A DNA stretch of 64,000 nucleotides from Cannabis sativa (Eukaryota; Streptophyta; Magnoliopsida; Rosales; Cannabaceae). Below are positions 48,214 through 60,463 of this stretch, piece after piece (position 1 is the stretch's first letter; each line of letters begins with the position of its first letter). The notes below the pieces were generated by a model. That model saw nothing but the letters and a program-made list of their open reading frames with translations, made no database searches and was not told where the DNA came from. The position numbers and the translations under genes are program-made. Location: NCBI RefSeq assembly GCF_029168945.1, contig NC_083604.1, forward strand, positions 63,318,211 through 63,382,210. Direction: 5' to 3'.

Positions 48214-50290
48214 ATGGATGCCAGGCGGACTACCAGGAGTCAGGGCAACTCAGTGGGGTCGAACCAAGGACAAGGAGCTCAGTTTCCCCCACCTGTTAGG
48301 GGCCGAGGTAGAGGTCCCCGAGGCAGGGCTCGTGGTCGGGGTGATGAGAACCCGCCACGGGCGCCTGTGCTCCCCCTCGATCGGGGAGCCCGAATTGGGA
48401 GCTTCGGTTTGCGGAGATGCAAGCCGGATTGAAGAACAAGACCTCGAGATTCGAGAGGTTGAGACGAGCGGGGTGCTCCCGGCAGCCCGGTTCCGTAGTT
48501 CCGGTGGCACCCGCCTCGCCGCCTGTGCCGAGATAGTGGTGGCGGCCAATAGATTGGAACCTCTATATGAACGGTTCCGGAAGCAAGCACCTCCGATTTT
48601 CCTGGGAGGTCCGGACGTAATGAAGGCCGAGCAGTGGCTGACGGTGATCACCAAGATTCTGAACTTCATGGGTGTCACCGGTAATGATAGAGTGGTGTGT
48701 GCCACTTTCCAGTTCCAGGAGGACGCTCTGGTCTGGTGGGACATGGTGTCTCAGATTCATGACGTCGCCACCATGACCTGGGAAAGGTTCTAGGAACTCT
48801 TCAACGCCAAGTACTACAATGAGGCGGTCAGAAGCGCCAAGAGGAAAGAGTTCGCTCACCTGACCCAGCGTGAGAATATGAGCGTCAGTGAGTATACTAC
48901 TCAGTTTGATCGGTTGGCGAGGTTAGCCTCGGGTATTGTGCCGACTGACTTCAGCAAGAACGAGAAGTACTTGTATGGGTTGAATGCGAAGATCAAACAC
49001 GATTTGATGATCACCACGGATGACAACACCACCTATGCTCAGATGGTGGAGAAGGCACTGCGAGCTGAGGGCGCAGTTGGGTGTATGTCGGAGTCAGCTA
49101 GTACTCCGGCGAGTGGCGGGGCCCCTACCCCTCCTGCATCAGGTTTTAGCAGGGGGAGTAGTGGTTCGGCCATTGATCAGAGGAAGAGAGCACCCACTGC
49201 TTCCGGTGGCTCAAGTCAGAACAAGAGGTTCCGGGGGAACCAGAACAGAGGGAGTCGTCCTGGTGGTACTGAGACCCGATCAGGGAGCCCAGAACTGGGA
49301 GGTTAGGTTTGCGGAAATGCAAGCCAGAATAGAAGAGCAAGACCTCGAGATTCAGAGGTTGAGACAGCAGGGTGCTCCTGCAGTTCCTGTGCCAGTAGTT
49401 CCAGTGGCACCTGCCCCTGCTGCTCAGGCCGAATTAGTTGTGGCGGCCAACAGATTGGAACCTTTGTATGAACGGTTCCGGAAGCAGGCACCACCGGTCT
49501 TTCTGGGAGGTCCAGACGTGATGAAGGCCGAACAGTGGCTGACGGTGATTACCAAAATCCTGAACTTCATGGGTGTCACCGGTAATGACAGAGTGGTGTG
49601 TGCCACTTTCCAGTTTCAGGAGGACGCTCTGGTCTGGTGGGACATGGTGTCTCAGATTCATGACGTCACCACTATGACCTGGGAAAGGTTCCAGGAACTC
49701 TTCGACGCCAAATACTATAATGAGGCGGTCAAAAGCGCCAAGAGGAAAGAGTTCGCTCACCTGACCCAGCGTGAGAACATGAGCGTGACCGAGTATACTA
49801 CTCAGTTCGACCGGTTGGCGAGGTTAGCCTCGGGAGTTGTGCCAACCGACTTCAGCAAGAAAGAGAAGTACCTAGATGGGTTAAATGCAAAGATTAAACA
49901 TGATTTGATGATCACCACCGACGACAAAACCACCTATGCTGAGATGGTGGAGAAGGCACTGCGAGCTAAGGGCGCAGTTGGGTGTATGTCGGAGTCAGCT
50001 AGTACTCCGGCAAGTGGCGGGGCTCTTACCCCTCCTGCATCAGGCTTTAGCAGGGGGAGTAGTGGTTCGGCCATGGATCAGAGGAAGAGAGCATCCACTG
50101 CATCCGGTGGCTCGAGTCAAAACAAGAGGTTCCGGGGGAACCATAATAGAGGTAGTCGTTCCAGTGGTACTGAGCCCGATTCTCCTATCCCGAGTGCCCT
50201 AGCTGCAAAAGGCACCATCGGGGTGAGTGCAAAGGTCAGGGATGCTTTCTCTGTGGCATGCCCAGACATTTCAAGAGGGACTGTCCCCAG
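48214..50290 (+). pseudogene. Tekay gag with tandemly duplicated core
   Basis: The N-terminus starts at ATG 48214 (MDARRTTRSQGNSVGSNQGQ) with an RG-rich stretch. The gag core then appears twice. Copy A (48375-49274) has LYERFRKQAPPIFLGGPDVM, a TAG after TMTWERF (48791-48793), and ends at a stop at 49304-49306. Copy B (49275-50175) has the same core without internal stops. Each unit is about 900 bases, and the copies lie in different frames. A CX2CX4HX4C knuckle (CFLCGMPRHFKRDC) follows at about 50243-50284 in a third frame. Gag would bind and package element RNA. This one cannot be made as a single protein. Confidence 0.85.
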
Positions 50291-51031
50291 CTCCGCTCAG
50301 AGGCACCGAGAGCTCCGGCGATACCCACTCCAGCCAGGGTGTTCGCCATCACTCAGGTTGATGCAGATGCCAGCCCATCAGTTGTCACAGGTCAGCTTTC
50401 TGTTAATAACTCGCTTTACTCAGTGCTGTTTGATTCTGGGACTACACATTCTTATGTGGCGGCCAGAGTCTTTAGTAAATTGGATAGACCGTACGATAGA
50501 TATGAATTAGGGTTTGGAACCCTATTACCTGGCGGAGAGTTGGTTATCTCCAACAGGTGGATTATCTCTATGCCGATCAGGATAGATGGTAGGGAGTTAA
50601 GTGCTGATCTGATAGAGATGAGTTTAGTAGAGTTCGATATTATTTTAGGAATGGATTTCCTATCTAAATATTTGGCGAGCATTGATTGTAAAAGGAAGAT
50701 GGTGATCTTCCAACCGGAAAGTGAAGAACCATTTGTGTTTGTTGGTTCAGTTAAGGGATCTCGGATACCGGTGATCTCGGCTATGTCAGCTAGAGAATTG
50801 TTGCACGGCGGTTGTTTAGGGTTTCTGGTCGTGGTGGTGGACACCACTCGGCCAGATACCATTCGGCCAGAGGACATCAAAGTGGTTCAGGAATTTTTGG
50901 ATGTTTTTCCCGAAGAACTTCCAGGGTTACCACATCAGCGGGAGATTGACTTCGTGATAGATTTGGCACTAGGGGTGGAACCGGTTTCCAAAGCCCCGTA
51001 TAGAATGGCTCCAGTGAACTTAAGGAGTTAA
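50291..51031 (+). pseudogene. Tekay protease and start of RT region
   Basis: An open frame from the zinc knuckle onward. The aspartic protease active site is LFDSGTTHSYVAARV, followed by the conserved IDGRELSADLIEM and FDIILGMDFLSKY. The linker LDVFPEELPGLPHQREIDF leads to RT. The frame is lost at about 51014 by a one-base deletion relative to the sister copy. Confidence 0.85.
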
Positions 51032-52238
51032 AGATTCAGCTCCAAGGGTTGCTTGACATAGGGTTTATTCGGCCCAGTGTGTCACCCTGGGGAGCCCCGG
51101 TTTTATTCGTCAAGAAGAAAGATGGATCTATGAGGATGTGCATCGACTATAGAGAATTGAACAAGCTGACGGTGAAGAATAAATATCCATTACCTAGGAT
51201 CGATGATTTGTTCGATCAGCTTCAAGGGAAGACGGTCTTTTCTAAGATTGATCTCCGTTCGGGTTATCATCAGCTGAGAATCCGAGAGGAGGACATTCCG
51301 AAGACGGCTTTCCGCACTAGGTATGGACATTACGAATTTCTGGTTATGTCGTTCGGACTAACCAATGCTCCTGCAGCATTCATGGACTTGATGAATAGAG
51401 TATTCAAGGATTTCCTCGATATCTGTGTGATTGTGTTTATCGACGACATCCTCGTATACTCTCAATCAGAAGAGGAGCATGAGTTACATCTTCAGATGGT
51501 ACTGCAACGGCTTCGAGAACATAAGCTTTATGCCAAGTTCAAGAAATGTGAGTTCTGGCTATCTCAGGTGTCCTTCCTAGGGCACATTGTGAGCAAAAAT
51601 GGGATCAAGGTGGATCCCGGGAAGATCGAATCCGTCAGGGATTGGCCGAGACCGAAGACAGTGACAGAGATCAGAAGCTTCTTGGGTTTAGCTGGGTACT
51701 ACCGTAGGTTCGTAGAAGGGTTTTCAAAAATTTCAATGCCCCTAACCGAGCTTACAAAGAAGAATCAGCGATTTATTTGGTCAGACAAATGCGAAGCTAG
51801 TTTTCAGGAGCTGAAGTAGAGGTTGATTACCGCTCCAGTGCTAGCTTTGCCTTCAGACAAGGAGAAGTTCGTAGTTTATTGTGACGCATCCAAATAGGGT
51901 TTGGGGTGTGTGTTGATGCAAGCCGATCGGGTTATCGCTTATGCCTCCCCACAATTAAAGGATTATGAACAGCGATACCCGACTCATGACCTAGAGTTGG
52001 CCGCGGTGGTTTTCGCATTGAAGATTTGGCGGCATTACCTTTACGGGGAAAAGTGTGAAATCTATACCGACCATAAAAGTCTCAAGTATTTCTTTAATCA
52101 AAAGGATTTGAATATGAGACAAAGTCGTTGGTTAGAATTAGTGAAAGATTACGATTGTGAGATCCTCTATCACCCCGGAAAGGCCAATGTAGTGGCTGAT
52201 GCCCTGAGCAGAAAGGGTCCCGGGCAAGTAGCTAGTCA
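51032..52238 (+). pseudogene. Tekay RT and RNase H, joined to LTR sequence
   Basis: RT motifs [33 protein letters not shown] and the catalytic [11 protein letters not shown] are intact. TAG stops fall at 51817-51819 and 51895-51897. RNase H continues ([36 protein letters not shown]) to [16 protein letters not shown]. At 52238/52239 the sequence passes straight into the middle of the LTR, so the H2C2 site, integrase and chromodomain are gone. Confidence 0.9.
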
Positions 52239-53187
52239 GGTTGACCGGCACACCTGAATTCGGAATCCAGGTAAGATTAGTATAACAGTATGCGTATGTA
52301 GATTACATGTTTAGCGTGCATGTAGGAAGCCTGTTAGATTACATTAGTTATGTATGTTGGCTTCGAACCATCCAACCCTGTCACGTCGGTATAGGCTGGA
52401 GTATGACTAGCAGCCGGAGTATGACCGGTTCGACCGATCAGGCTGACACTTGGTTGGTGGTTCCGTACTATTGACGTATCCCGTCGGTACAGGCTGGAGT
52501 ATGACCAGCAGCCGGAGTATGACCGGTTCGACCGATCAGGTGGATATAGTAACACGTCGGTACAGGCTGGAGTATGACCAGCATTCGGAGTATGACCGGT
52601 TCGACCGATCAGGCTGTTACGTGTCATTAGTACCGTCCCTATGAACGTTCAGAACTCAGTACCGTGTTGGACACGGCAGTAGTGACTCAGTATCGTGTTG
52701 GACACGGCAGTAGTGGGACTCAGTATCGTGTTGGACACGGCAGTTAGGGTTATGATCAGGGGTATGGGCGTCTGATCATGACCGGGATTTATGTATGAAT
52801 ATTATTATGCTTTTCTTACTGAGTCTATCGACTCACAGTCCTACGTTTATGTGTAGGTAAAGGCATGGCTAAAGCTGATGGACCGTGAGCGAGCTTATGA
52901 AGATTGTACATGTCGGGGCGGTTAGGCCTGGAGCGTTCGATCCTCGGGACAGCGAGGCTGATTTTGTAACTAGTCGCTAGGCGACATTTATTTTGTATAA
53001 ACAGTTAAATTTTGTAAATGATTTTGTAATCGGGATCCCGAGTCTTTTTGTAATTATATTTTACAAGTTTAATTAAAAAGCAAAAATTTTAATTAATCAC
53101 GTTTTCCATAAACCTCGTTGATTAGCAACGAGCTGTACAGCATGTTTAAAAATCACGTAATACGCCTATGTTAGTTAGGGTGTTACA
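52239..53187 (+). repeat. 3' LTR of Tekay copy 1, truncated
   Basis: About 949 bases equal to 46981-47932 of the 5' LTR, including both tandem arrays. The first 1.4 kb is missing. Ends with the normal terminus and TSD GAAAT. Confidence 0.9.
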
Positions 53188-53192
53188 GAAAT

Positions 53193-53547
53193 GAAGAAAA
53201 GGTGGTGGCTTTTATAGGCAAAAATGCATGAGGAACAGGCGTCATCACCTACCAATCGAACGGTGGGGGAAGCGCACGATTCAAATGCTTAAAGATCAAC
53301 GGACCAGGTCGATTTACAATAAAGGCGGTAGAAACGCTTGAGTATCCATCTGACACCATTAATGCGTCGTATCAATCAATGGGCGCGAAAAGAATCGACC
53401 CCTGCAAAAAGTGAATCGCTGCATTAAAAGCCATCATTAAATACACCCTCACGCGCTCAAAGCTCGTGCCAGGGAACCGAGGAGTCAACCGGAGGCACTT
53501 GAGCAAGCCTTGTTTCATTTTTCAAATAAACAAGGCTTGGGGGTAAA
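53193..53547 (+). other. Tat 3' region and polypurine tract
   Basis: Resumes Tat sequence after the nested Tekay element. AAGGCTTGGGGGTAAA (53532-53547) lies against the 3' LTR and is the polypurine tract. No gene. Confidence 0.75.
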
Positions 53548-54326
53548 TGTTGCCCCTTATTTTGCCCAATATACGTGGACCAACCAGATAGGGACACGTG
53601 GATCAAGCAAATCACAATATCTGCTATGTGTTTATGCCATAAGGTAACGTCCGGGACGTAGTCCCCGGAGAAGGCACATGGAACCTCGTGTGCCCCCGGA
53701 GACTCGAATAGCGCTAAGGCATCTCCGCGAGGTGTCAGGTTTCTCCTGAGCAATCAAGTCGCATTAAATGCCGCATGGGAGGAAGCGTGTTGGGACTGCT
53801 ACACGCAATAAAGTCTGACGGCACAACCTCCAACCAGCAGCGGCACAGTAATGATCATTTAAGTCTAGCGACGGCTACACTGTGAAGAGTCACGTCAATC
53901 AAAAGACAAAAAGGACATTCCACATAAAAACCCTACAACACCTAGGGATTTGACCATGCATTACCCATGGTATATTCATTGGGAATACCCAACTTTATGG
54001 ATACTTACAGATACACTTGTAAGGACAATTCTAGGGATTACCCCACCAAAAATACTATAAATACCCCCTCAAAGCTCATTAAATGGGATCGAGAATCTTG
54101 GGCTGCATATGAGCAAGTAGAGTAAATACTCACCAAGAACATTCTCTGTATTTATAAGGGAGAATCTCTCCCAAGTATATTCTCTGTATTAAAGACATCC
54201 ATAAATAAAAAAGACTCGTGGACTAAGGCTCATTAACGCCCCAACCACGTAAAAATCCTTCTCTCACTTTCTTACAGCTCAGTAATGTTATAATATTTTA
54301 TTAGTTGCCAAAAATCTCGGTCAACA
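53548..54326 (+). repeat. 3' LTR of the Tat element
   Basis: 779 bases, equal in length to the 5' LTR and about 98% identical by eye. Followed by TSD GTAAC. Confidence 0.95.
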
Positions 54327-54331
54327 GTAAC

Positions 54332-55889
54332 AAATTGGTATTTTATTGACATTCAAAAGATGTGCATTATTAATAATGAATTTAAACTAACTTGTAAAAA
54401 TTAAAATAGCAAAAGTGTTGCTACATAATTTTTTTTTAAAAAAAAATAACTTAAATGTATCTTAAGCCAAATTGCAACTAAACTAACTTGTATGTTACGT
54501 CCTACATTTTTCTTTCAGTGAAGTATGTTACGTTTTACTTAGCCTAATAATTTTTTTTTTTTTTTTAAAACAGAGCCTAATAATTTATTGGAAATGAATT
54601 TTGTATATGCTTATATATTTTTGTGAATTAAATTGTCACTTATGGGTATATTTATATATTTTTGTGAATTAAATGGCCACTAACAACTACTATAGTCATT
54701 TCAAAAATACATATATAGAAAGAAAATAAAAAACCAATAAAGATATATATGAGGTAGGTGTGAGATTTCAAACACTACATATGAAAAAAAAAAATGTTAT
54801 TAAATATGTATAAAAGGCAAAGAAATAGCTTATTAGATTGAGTAAGGTATATTTGATATTAATATAGAAAAAAAGGTATAATATGTAAAAATCCATTCTA
54901 CTCACAAAAACAAAGTTATTTTTGTAAATAATTTTCAAATTAAGGTGCCTCATGAAAATTTCCCTATATTATTTGTATATTGTACTATTTTTATTTTGTT
55001 GTTAATATTTTGTTATTTGTAAGCACCTAATATTCTCACATTCTTATATAGCTCGTTTAACTTTTATTTTTATTTTTTTTTATGACACTACCTATTTACT
55101 TTCTTCTCCATCAATATCTTCTCATCTTTCTCTTGTAACTTCTGAAAACCTCTATCAACTTTTTTTTTCATTTGCCCATGTTAATCTCTCATCTTCTCCA
55201 TTATCACATTGTCTCAAAACTTCAAACTTCCATTGCTAACAATTCTTAACCCAAATGTTTCCTCTTATTTTTTACTCAGAGTTTTCTTACAAATACAATT
55301 TTTAATTTCTTCGTGGGTTTTACTAGGTTTGGTTCCTTTTCTCCAACTGTTTAAAAATTCTTAAAATTACCCTAAAAAAATTTGTCAAGGTATTTTCAAT
55401 AATATAGAAATTTGTTCCTAAACAACTTATAGAAAATCCATCAGTCATAACTCTCTCACTATTTTAAAGAGGTAGATGATGGTTGATATTGTAGAGAATA
55501 GGAAATCCAAACATGTGTTAAGTCTAAAAATAAAGTTGTGCGATGAAGGGGTGTATAAATCGATTCAATCTAATGGTAACCGACCGTCAAACATTGGATA
55601 TTCAATTGTGATCGGATCGGATTTGATGTTATTTTTTAATATTCAATTGGATCAGATCGAATGTTGGATGGGGTGTCCAAAAATCTAATACATCCAACAT
55701 CTAATCGAATTAATTAGTATTTTCATTTAGTTTGGATAAGTAATTAGATTTTATATTGTTATACGTAAAATATATATGTATATATAAAAATTAACATTAA
55801 ATTTTTACTCTTCCAATCCAATTCAATACATACTAGACCTAAAAATAATAGGTCTAAAATATTCAATAAACTTAAATTAAACCGATATA
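54332..55889. other. AT-rich intergenic DNA, no gene seen
   Basis: The first 100 bases resemble the left flank of the Tat insertion (32430-32600), so the target was itself repetitive. No gene-like frame. Confidence 0.5.
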
Positions 55890-57378
55890 TCTATTCTATA
55901 TAAAGTGTACCTATATAACAGAATTCTTGGTTTATGAGAAATTCATGGGTGACTTTTTATTTATATTAAAAATAAAATAGTTTATTATTAAAAATAAAAT
56001 AATTTATGAGAAATTCATGAGTCACTTTTTATTTATATATAATAAAATAAATCTCATTAAATCTAAAAAAAATAGGGTTCCAGATTTTCTTTAATTACCG
56101 TATTTCTAACCCTATTTTATTATTTATGCCTCTTTTATAAACCCTATTTGATTAAAGTTAAAATTATAAAATTAATTCAAATTATTGTTCATATATTGAT
56201 TAATCCCATTAATCAATATATGAACAATAATTTGAATTAATCTTATATTCTTAACTTTTTAATTCAATTAATAATTATTTGTCACGTAATTATTAAGTCT
56301 TTTCTCTTTAATTTTCTTTTTGTTGATGATGCTAATTTATTCATATTTTGATTTCTACAATTTTTGTGTGACCATTAAGGTAGTGTTCTACTAGGGATCT
56401 AACGAGTTTCGTCCCTTCGCTAATCGCGCCTAAGAGTTCAAATTCCAGTATTGTATAAATCTTCAATTTGTTCTATTTCTTCTATTAACTGAAATTTTGC
56501 TACTTTTTTTTTTAATTTACAACTTTATTCTTTATATCTTATTAGGGACATTCATGGAAATTTGGGTTTCTTTGAAATATACAATTAATGAGCATTACTT
56601 TTTGATCATAGTGTGTTTTTCATGGCTGAAAACCTCAATAATCTCTATCATTTGATATCAAATAAAATAAAATTATCATGATGTATACATTATGGTCATT
56701 TAATGAGTAATTAGTGTGTTGAAATTGTCAAGCTGATATTTAGAATTGTTTATAATTGAATTGTTTCTTTTTCAAAATTAATATTAAGTATATTTATATG
56801 TTTATAGGTTTATCTATTTTCTCTAAGATCAATCATGCTCATATAGCAAAAAAATCATACTCATATAGACATGGTATTTTCATTTTGTAATTTAGATCTT
56901 CTTAGTCATTATTTAGTTCACTTAAATTTTTTCCGATTATGGTAACTGAAGTTTTGTTTCTTGTAGGTACTCTATTACAAAGATCTGTATTACATGTATT
57001 ATTTATTTTTGACTATGAGGAGGTGGATTTCTTTATTGGGAAACATATAGCGTGACAAATTATTGTTTATATATTGAATAATTATTTTTGATTAATGAGA
57101 TTCATATAAATAACTGTGTATATTAAATTCTGTATTCAAATAATTATTTTTTATTTTTACGTAATTATTTATTGTTCATATATCTAGAACCCTATTTGAT
57201 TAAAGTTAAGATTATAAGATTAATTAATTTGTGATTTCATCCTATACACATAATAATAATCTCACCTAATAACTAATAATATTTTTTCTTTAATTTTTAA
57301 TTGTACCACTTTCAAATAACATAGAAAAAAACTAGCATAAAATTTAATATACGTGCCTCGCACGTAGTTTTTTGCTAG
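55890..57378 (+). mobile_element. Probable non-autonomous Helitron
   Basis: Begins TCTATTCTATATAAAG after an A, like many plant Helitron 5' ends. Ends with hairpin ACGTGC-CTC-GCACGT (57351-57365), ten or so bases, then CTAG (57375-57378) followed by T. A TC start, a 3' hairpin, a CTRR end and A/T insertion are the Helitron hallmarks. It makes no target duplication. There is no Rep/helicase coding, so it is non-autonomous. Confidence 0.65.
56165..56247. repeat. Long palindrome inside the Helitron
   Basis: Arms 56171-56204 and 56208-56241 are perfect 34-base inverted repeats around CCC. They extend to 40 bases with one mismatch. All-AT except a few pairs. Confidence 0.9.
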
Positions 57379-57387
57379 TATATATAT

Positions 57388-59710
57388 TGTAACACTCTAA
57401 CTAACATAGGCGTATTACGTGATTTTTAAACATGCTGTGCAGCTCGTTGCTAATCAACGAGGTTTATGGAAAACGTGATTAATTAAAATTTTTGCTTTTT
57501 AATTAAACTTGTAAAATATTTATACAAAAGACTCGGGATCCCGATTACAAAATCATTTACAAAAGTTAACTGTTTATACAAAATAATTATCGCCTAGCGA
57601 CTAGTTACAAAAATAGCCTTGCTGTCCCGAGGATCGTACGCTCCAGGCCTAACCGCCCCGACATGTACAATCTTCATAGGCTCGTTCACGGTCCATCAGC
57701 TCTAGCCTTGCCTTTACCTACACATAAACATAGCACTGTGAGTCGACAAACTCAGTAAGAAAAGCATAATAATACTCATACATAAATCCCGGTCATGATC
57801 AGACGCCCATACCCCTGATCATAACCCTAACTGCCGTGTCCAACACGATACTGAGTCCCCCTAACTGCCGTGTCCAACACGGCATTGAGTTCTGAACGTT
57901 CATAGGGACGGTACTATTGACAAGTAACAGCCTGATCGGTCGAACCGGTCATACTCCGGCTGCTGGTCATACTCCAGCCTGTACCAACGTGTTACAGTAT
58001 CAGCCTGATCGATCGAACCGGTCATACTCCGGCTGCTGGTCATACTCCAGCCTGTACCGACGTGATACGTCAAATAGTACGGAACCACCAACCTAAGTGT
58101 CAGCCTGATCGGTCGAACCGGTCATACTCCGGCTGCTGGTCATACTCCAGCCTGTACCGACGTGACACAGTTGGATGGTTCGAAGCCAACATACATAACT
58201 AATGTAATCTAACAGGCTTCCTACATGCACGCTAAACATGTAATCTACATATGCATACTGTTATACTAATCTTACCTGGATTCCGAATTCAGGTGTGCCG
58301 GTCAACCTGACTGGAACTATCTGCGCGGCGGATTACAGGCTCCTAAACCATAAAAATCACAACACTATAAGTGATACGCTAAATCACTTCCTGGGGACTT
58401 AAACTAGGAACTAAAAGTTTCCTTATCGATAAAAAGCATGGCAATACCTCAAAAAACATAAAAATGAGGAAAACTAGGGTTTCAGAAAATTCCCCAACCG
58501 GTAGACCGGTTCTGCAACCGGAATTCCAGTTCTGAGAATTCCTGGACCCTCATCCGGAATTCCGGTTGCACAACCAGAATTCCGGTTCCTCGCAGGAATT
58601 TTTCAAAAATTCACTACTCAAACAAATCCAACCTAAATCACCTCAAACCTTCCAGACCTACTCCATATAACCCAAATAACATTTCTAAAGCATTGAATTC
58701 ACCCAGAATACACAGAAATGAAAAACACCATTAAAGCCCAAGCTTTGAGTTTCAAAACTCAAACTTGGTTAGAATCAACTAACATGCAATCAAACTAGAT
58801 TAAACCTACATAATCATGCATAATTAAACCCCTGAAAATGAAAGTAACTAACTACAACAAGCAATTAACAGATTTAACACATTTCTTTAAAAATTCATGT
58901 TCTTGAGCTAAAAACTTCAAAGCTTGAATCCAAGCAACCATCATGCATTCACTAACTCTAAACTACTTAAAATAACAAGATTAATCCTTTGACAACAACA
59001 ATAAAACACAGCAGCAAGTATCACAACAATTCACATGCAACAATCATCTTTTAAACATTTTCTTCATAAAATACAAAAGGAAGAGGTTAGGAACCTTACC
59101 AAAGCTTGAGGAATACTTAGATTGAAAGGGAAAGGGCTTGAAAATCAAAGGAAAATTCCAGATTCTTGCTGCTTCAAAGAGGCCGAACAAGAGAGAGAGG
59201 TTGAGAGGAAAAAGCTTGTTTTTCTTTTAAATTTTCTAACTTTCTAATTTTTGACACTTTGAAAAATAAAAGAAAGGAAATCAATATATTCATTTCAGCC
59301 AACAATTAATATCAAATAACACTTAATTCAATTAAATAAAGCCCACTAAAGGACAAAATATCATTGGGGCAAAAAGACCATTTTGCCCCTCCACACTAAA
59401 ATAACATAAATAACACTAAAGGGGTATTTTTGGGAAATTCTAAATTCCCGGCCATTCCTGACATTCCCAATGTCTAATAAACCGTCCCAAACTACTAACA
59501 TACTAAGTTGTGATTTTTACTGAGCCAAACACCGAGTTCCAAAATACCGGGCACCGGAAATGCAAAATTATGAAAACTACTACATGACATAAAAATGCAT
59601 CTCTGAATTCAATAATAACAGTATAAATAATTATTTAAATAGCTATAAATAATTTCATAATTAAACGTGATTAACTGCTAATTTCCAAATTAAACTAAGC
59701 GGTCTTTACA
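57388..59710 (-). repeat. 3' LTR of Tekay copy 2 (2323 bp)
   Basis: Minus-strand counterpart of 45581-47932 with the same termini (TGTAAAGACC, AGTGTTACA). Three large units (57918-58166) and the small dyads (about 57830-57890) are present. Confidence 0.92.
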
Positions 59711-59730
59711 ACTATTCCCCCCTTAAAAGG
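59711..59730 (-). other. Polypurine tract of Tekay copy 2
   Basis: Minus strand CCTTTTAAGGGGGGAATAGT abuts the LTR start. A duplicate lies at 60465-60484. Confidence 0.85.
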
Positions 59731-60243
59731 ATTTCGTCCCCGAAATCTAACCTGAATAACTCCGGATATTGAGCTCTCATATCTGACTCTAGCTCCCAGG
59801 TGGCTTCCTCCACCTTGCTGTTTCTCCAGAGAACCTTGACCAATGCTATGGTCTTATTCCGAAGGACTTTATCCTTTCTATCCAGGATCTGCACTGGCTG
59901 TTCTTCGTATGTCATATCTGGCTGCAGTTCTAGGCTCTCATAACTGAGAATATGAGAGGGATTTGAAACGTATTTTCTCAACATCGAGACATGGAATACG
60001 TTGTGAACCGCTGATAAAGCTGGAGGCAACGCTAACCGGTATGCCACTTGACCTATCTTCTCGACAATCTCAAAAGGTCCTGTAAATCTAGGGCATAACT
60101 TGCCTCTTTTCCCGAAACGTTTGATCCCCTTCATCGGAGATACTCGTAAAAACACATGGTCCCCTACTTGGAACTCAACATCTCTGCGTTTCAGATCTGC
60201 GTAACTCTTCTGTCTACTCTGTGAGGCAAGCATTCTAGCTTTT
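59712..60243 (-). pseudogene. Duplicated integrase C-terminus with chromodomain (distal copy)
   Basis: Reads MLASQSRQKSYADLKRRD, then FTGPFEIVEKIGQVAYRLAL, and the chromodomain-like end VQILDRKDKVLRNKTIALVK, VLWRNSKVEEATWELESDM, YPELF. The chromodomain targets chromovirus integration to chromatin. The fragment lacks the integrase core and is a by-product of the tandem duplication. Confidence 0.85.
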
Positions 60244-60463
60244 AATTATGAAAACACCTTGTTCCAAAATACTGAGCCAAACACCGAGTTCCAAAATACC
60301 GGGCACCAGAAATGCAAAATTATGAAAACTACTACATGACATAAAAATGCATCTCTGAATTCAATAATAACAGTATAAATAATTATTTAAATAGCTATAA
60401 ATAATTTCATAATTAAACGTGATTAACTGCTAATTTCCAAATTAAACTAAGCGGTCTTTACAA

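Larger units (their letters stand above)
45581..53187 (+). mobile_element. Tekay-type chromovirus (Ty3/gypsy), deleted, TSD GAAAT
   Basis: Starts TGTAAAGACC, ends GGTGTTACA, and is flanked by GAAAT (45576-45580, 53188-53192) inside the Tat element. It has a complete 5' LTR, an iMet primer-binding site, gag (tandemly duplicated), protease, RT and RNase H, then joins directly into the middle of its own 3' LTR. Integrase, polypurine tract and about 1.4 kb of the 3' LTR are missing. Its RT is nearly identical in protein sequence to that of the minus-strand element at 57388-64000, so they are one family. Lineage is inferred from RT motifs and from the chromodomain in the sister copy. Confidence 0.92.
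32692..54326 (+). mobile_element. Tat-lineage Ty3/gypsy element with nested insertions, TSD GTAAC
   Basis: Two 779-bp LTRs (32692-33470, 53548-54326) are flanked by GTAAC (32687-32691, 54327-54331). By eye they differ at about 14 sites. Sense gag-pol with a second RNase H and integrase fills 33532-39519. An antisense spliced gene fills 40010-44936. Tat-lineage plant elements are known for both traits. Removing the solo LTR (40611-42518) and the Tekay element (45581-53187) leaves about 12.1 kb. Two in-frame stops in pol, one in gag and a frameshift make it non-autonomous. Confidence 0.95.

Noticed and set aside
55476..55688. 70-codon frame upstream of the Helitron
   Set aside because: Contains Asp-Gln-Ile-type repeats from an AT-rich GATCGGAT-like motif; no homology recognised.
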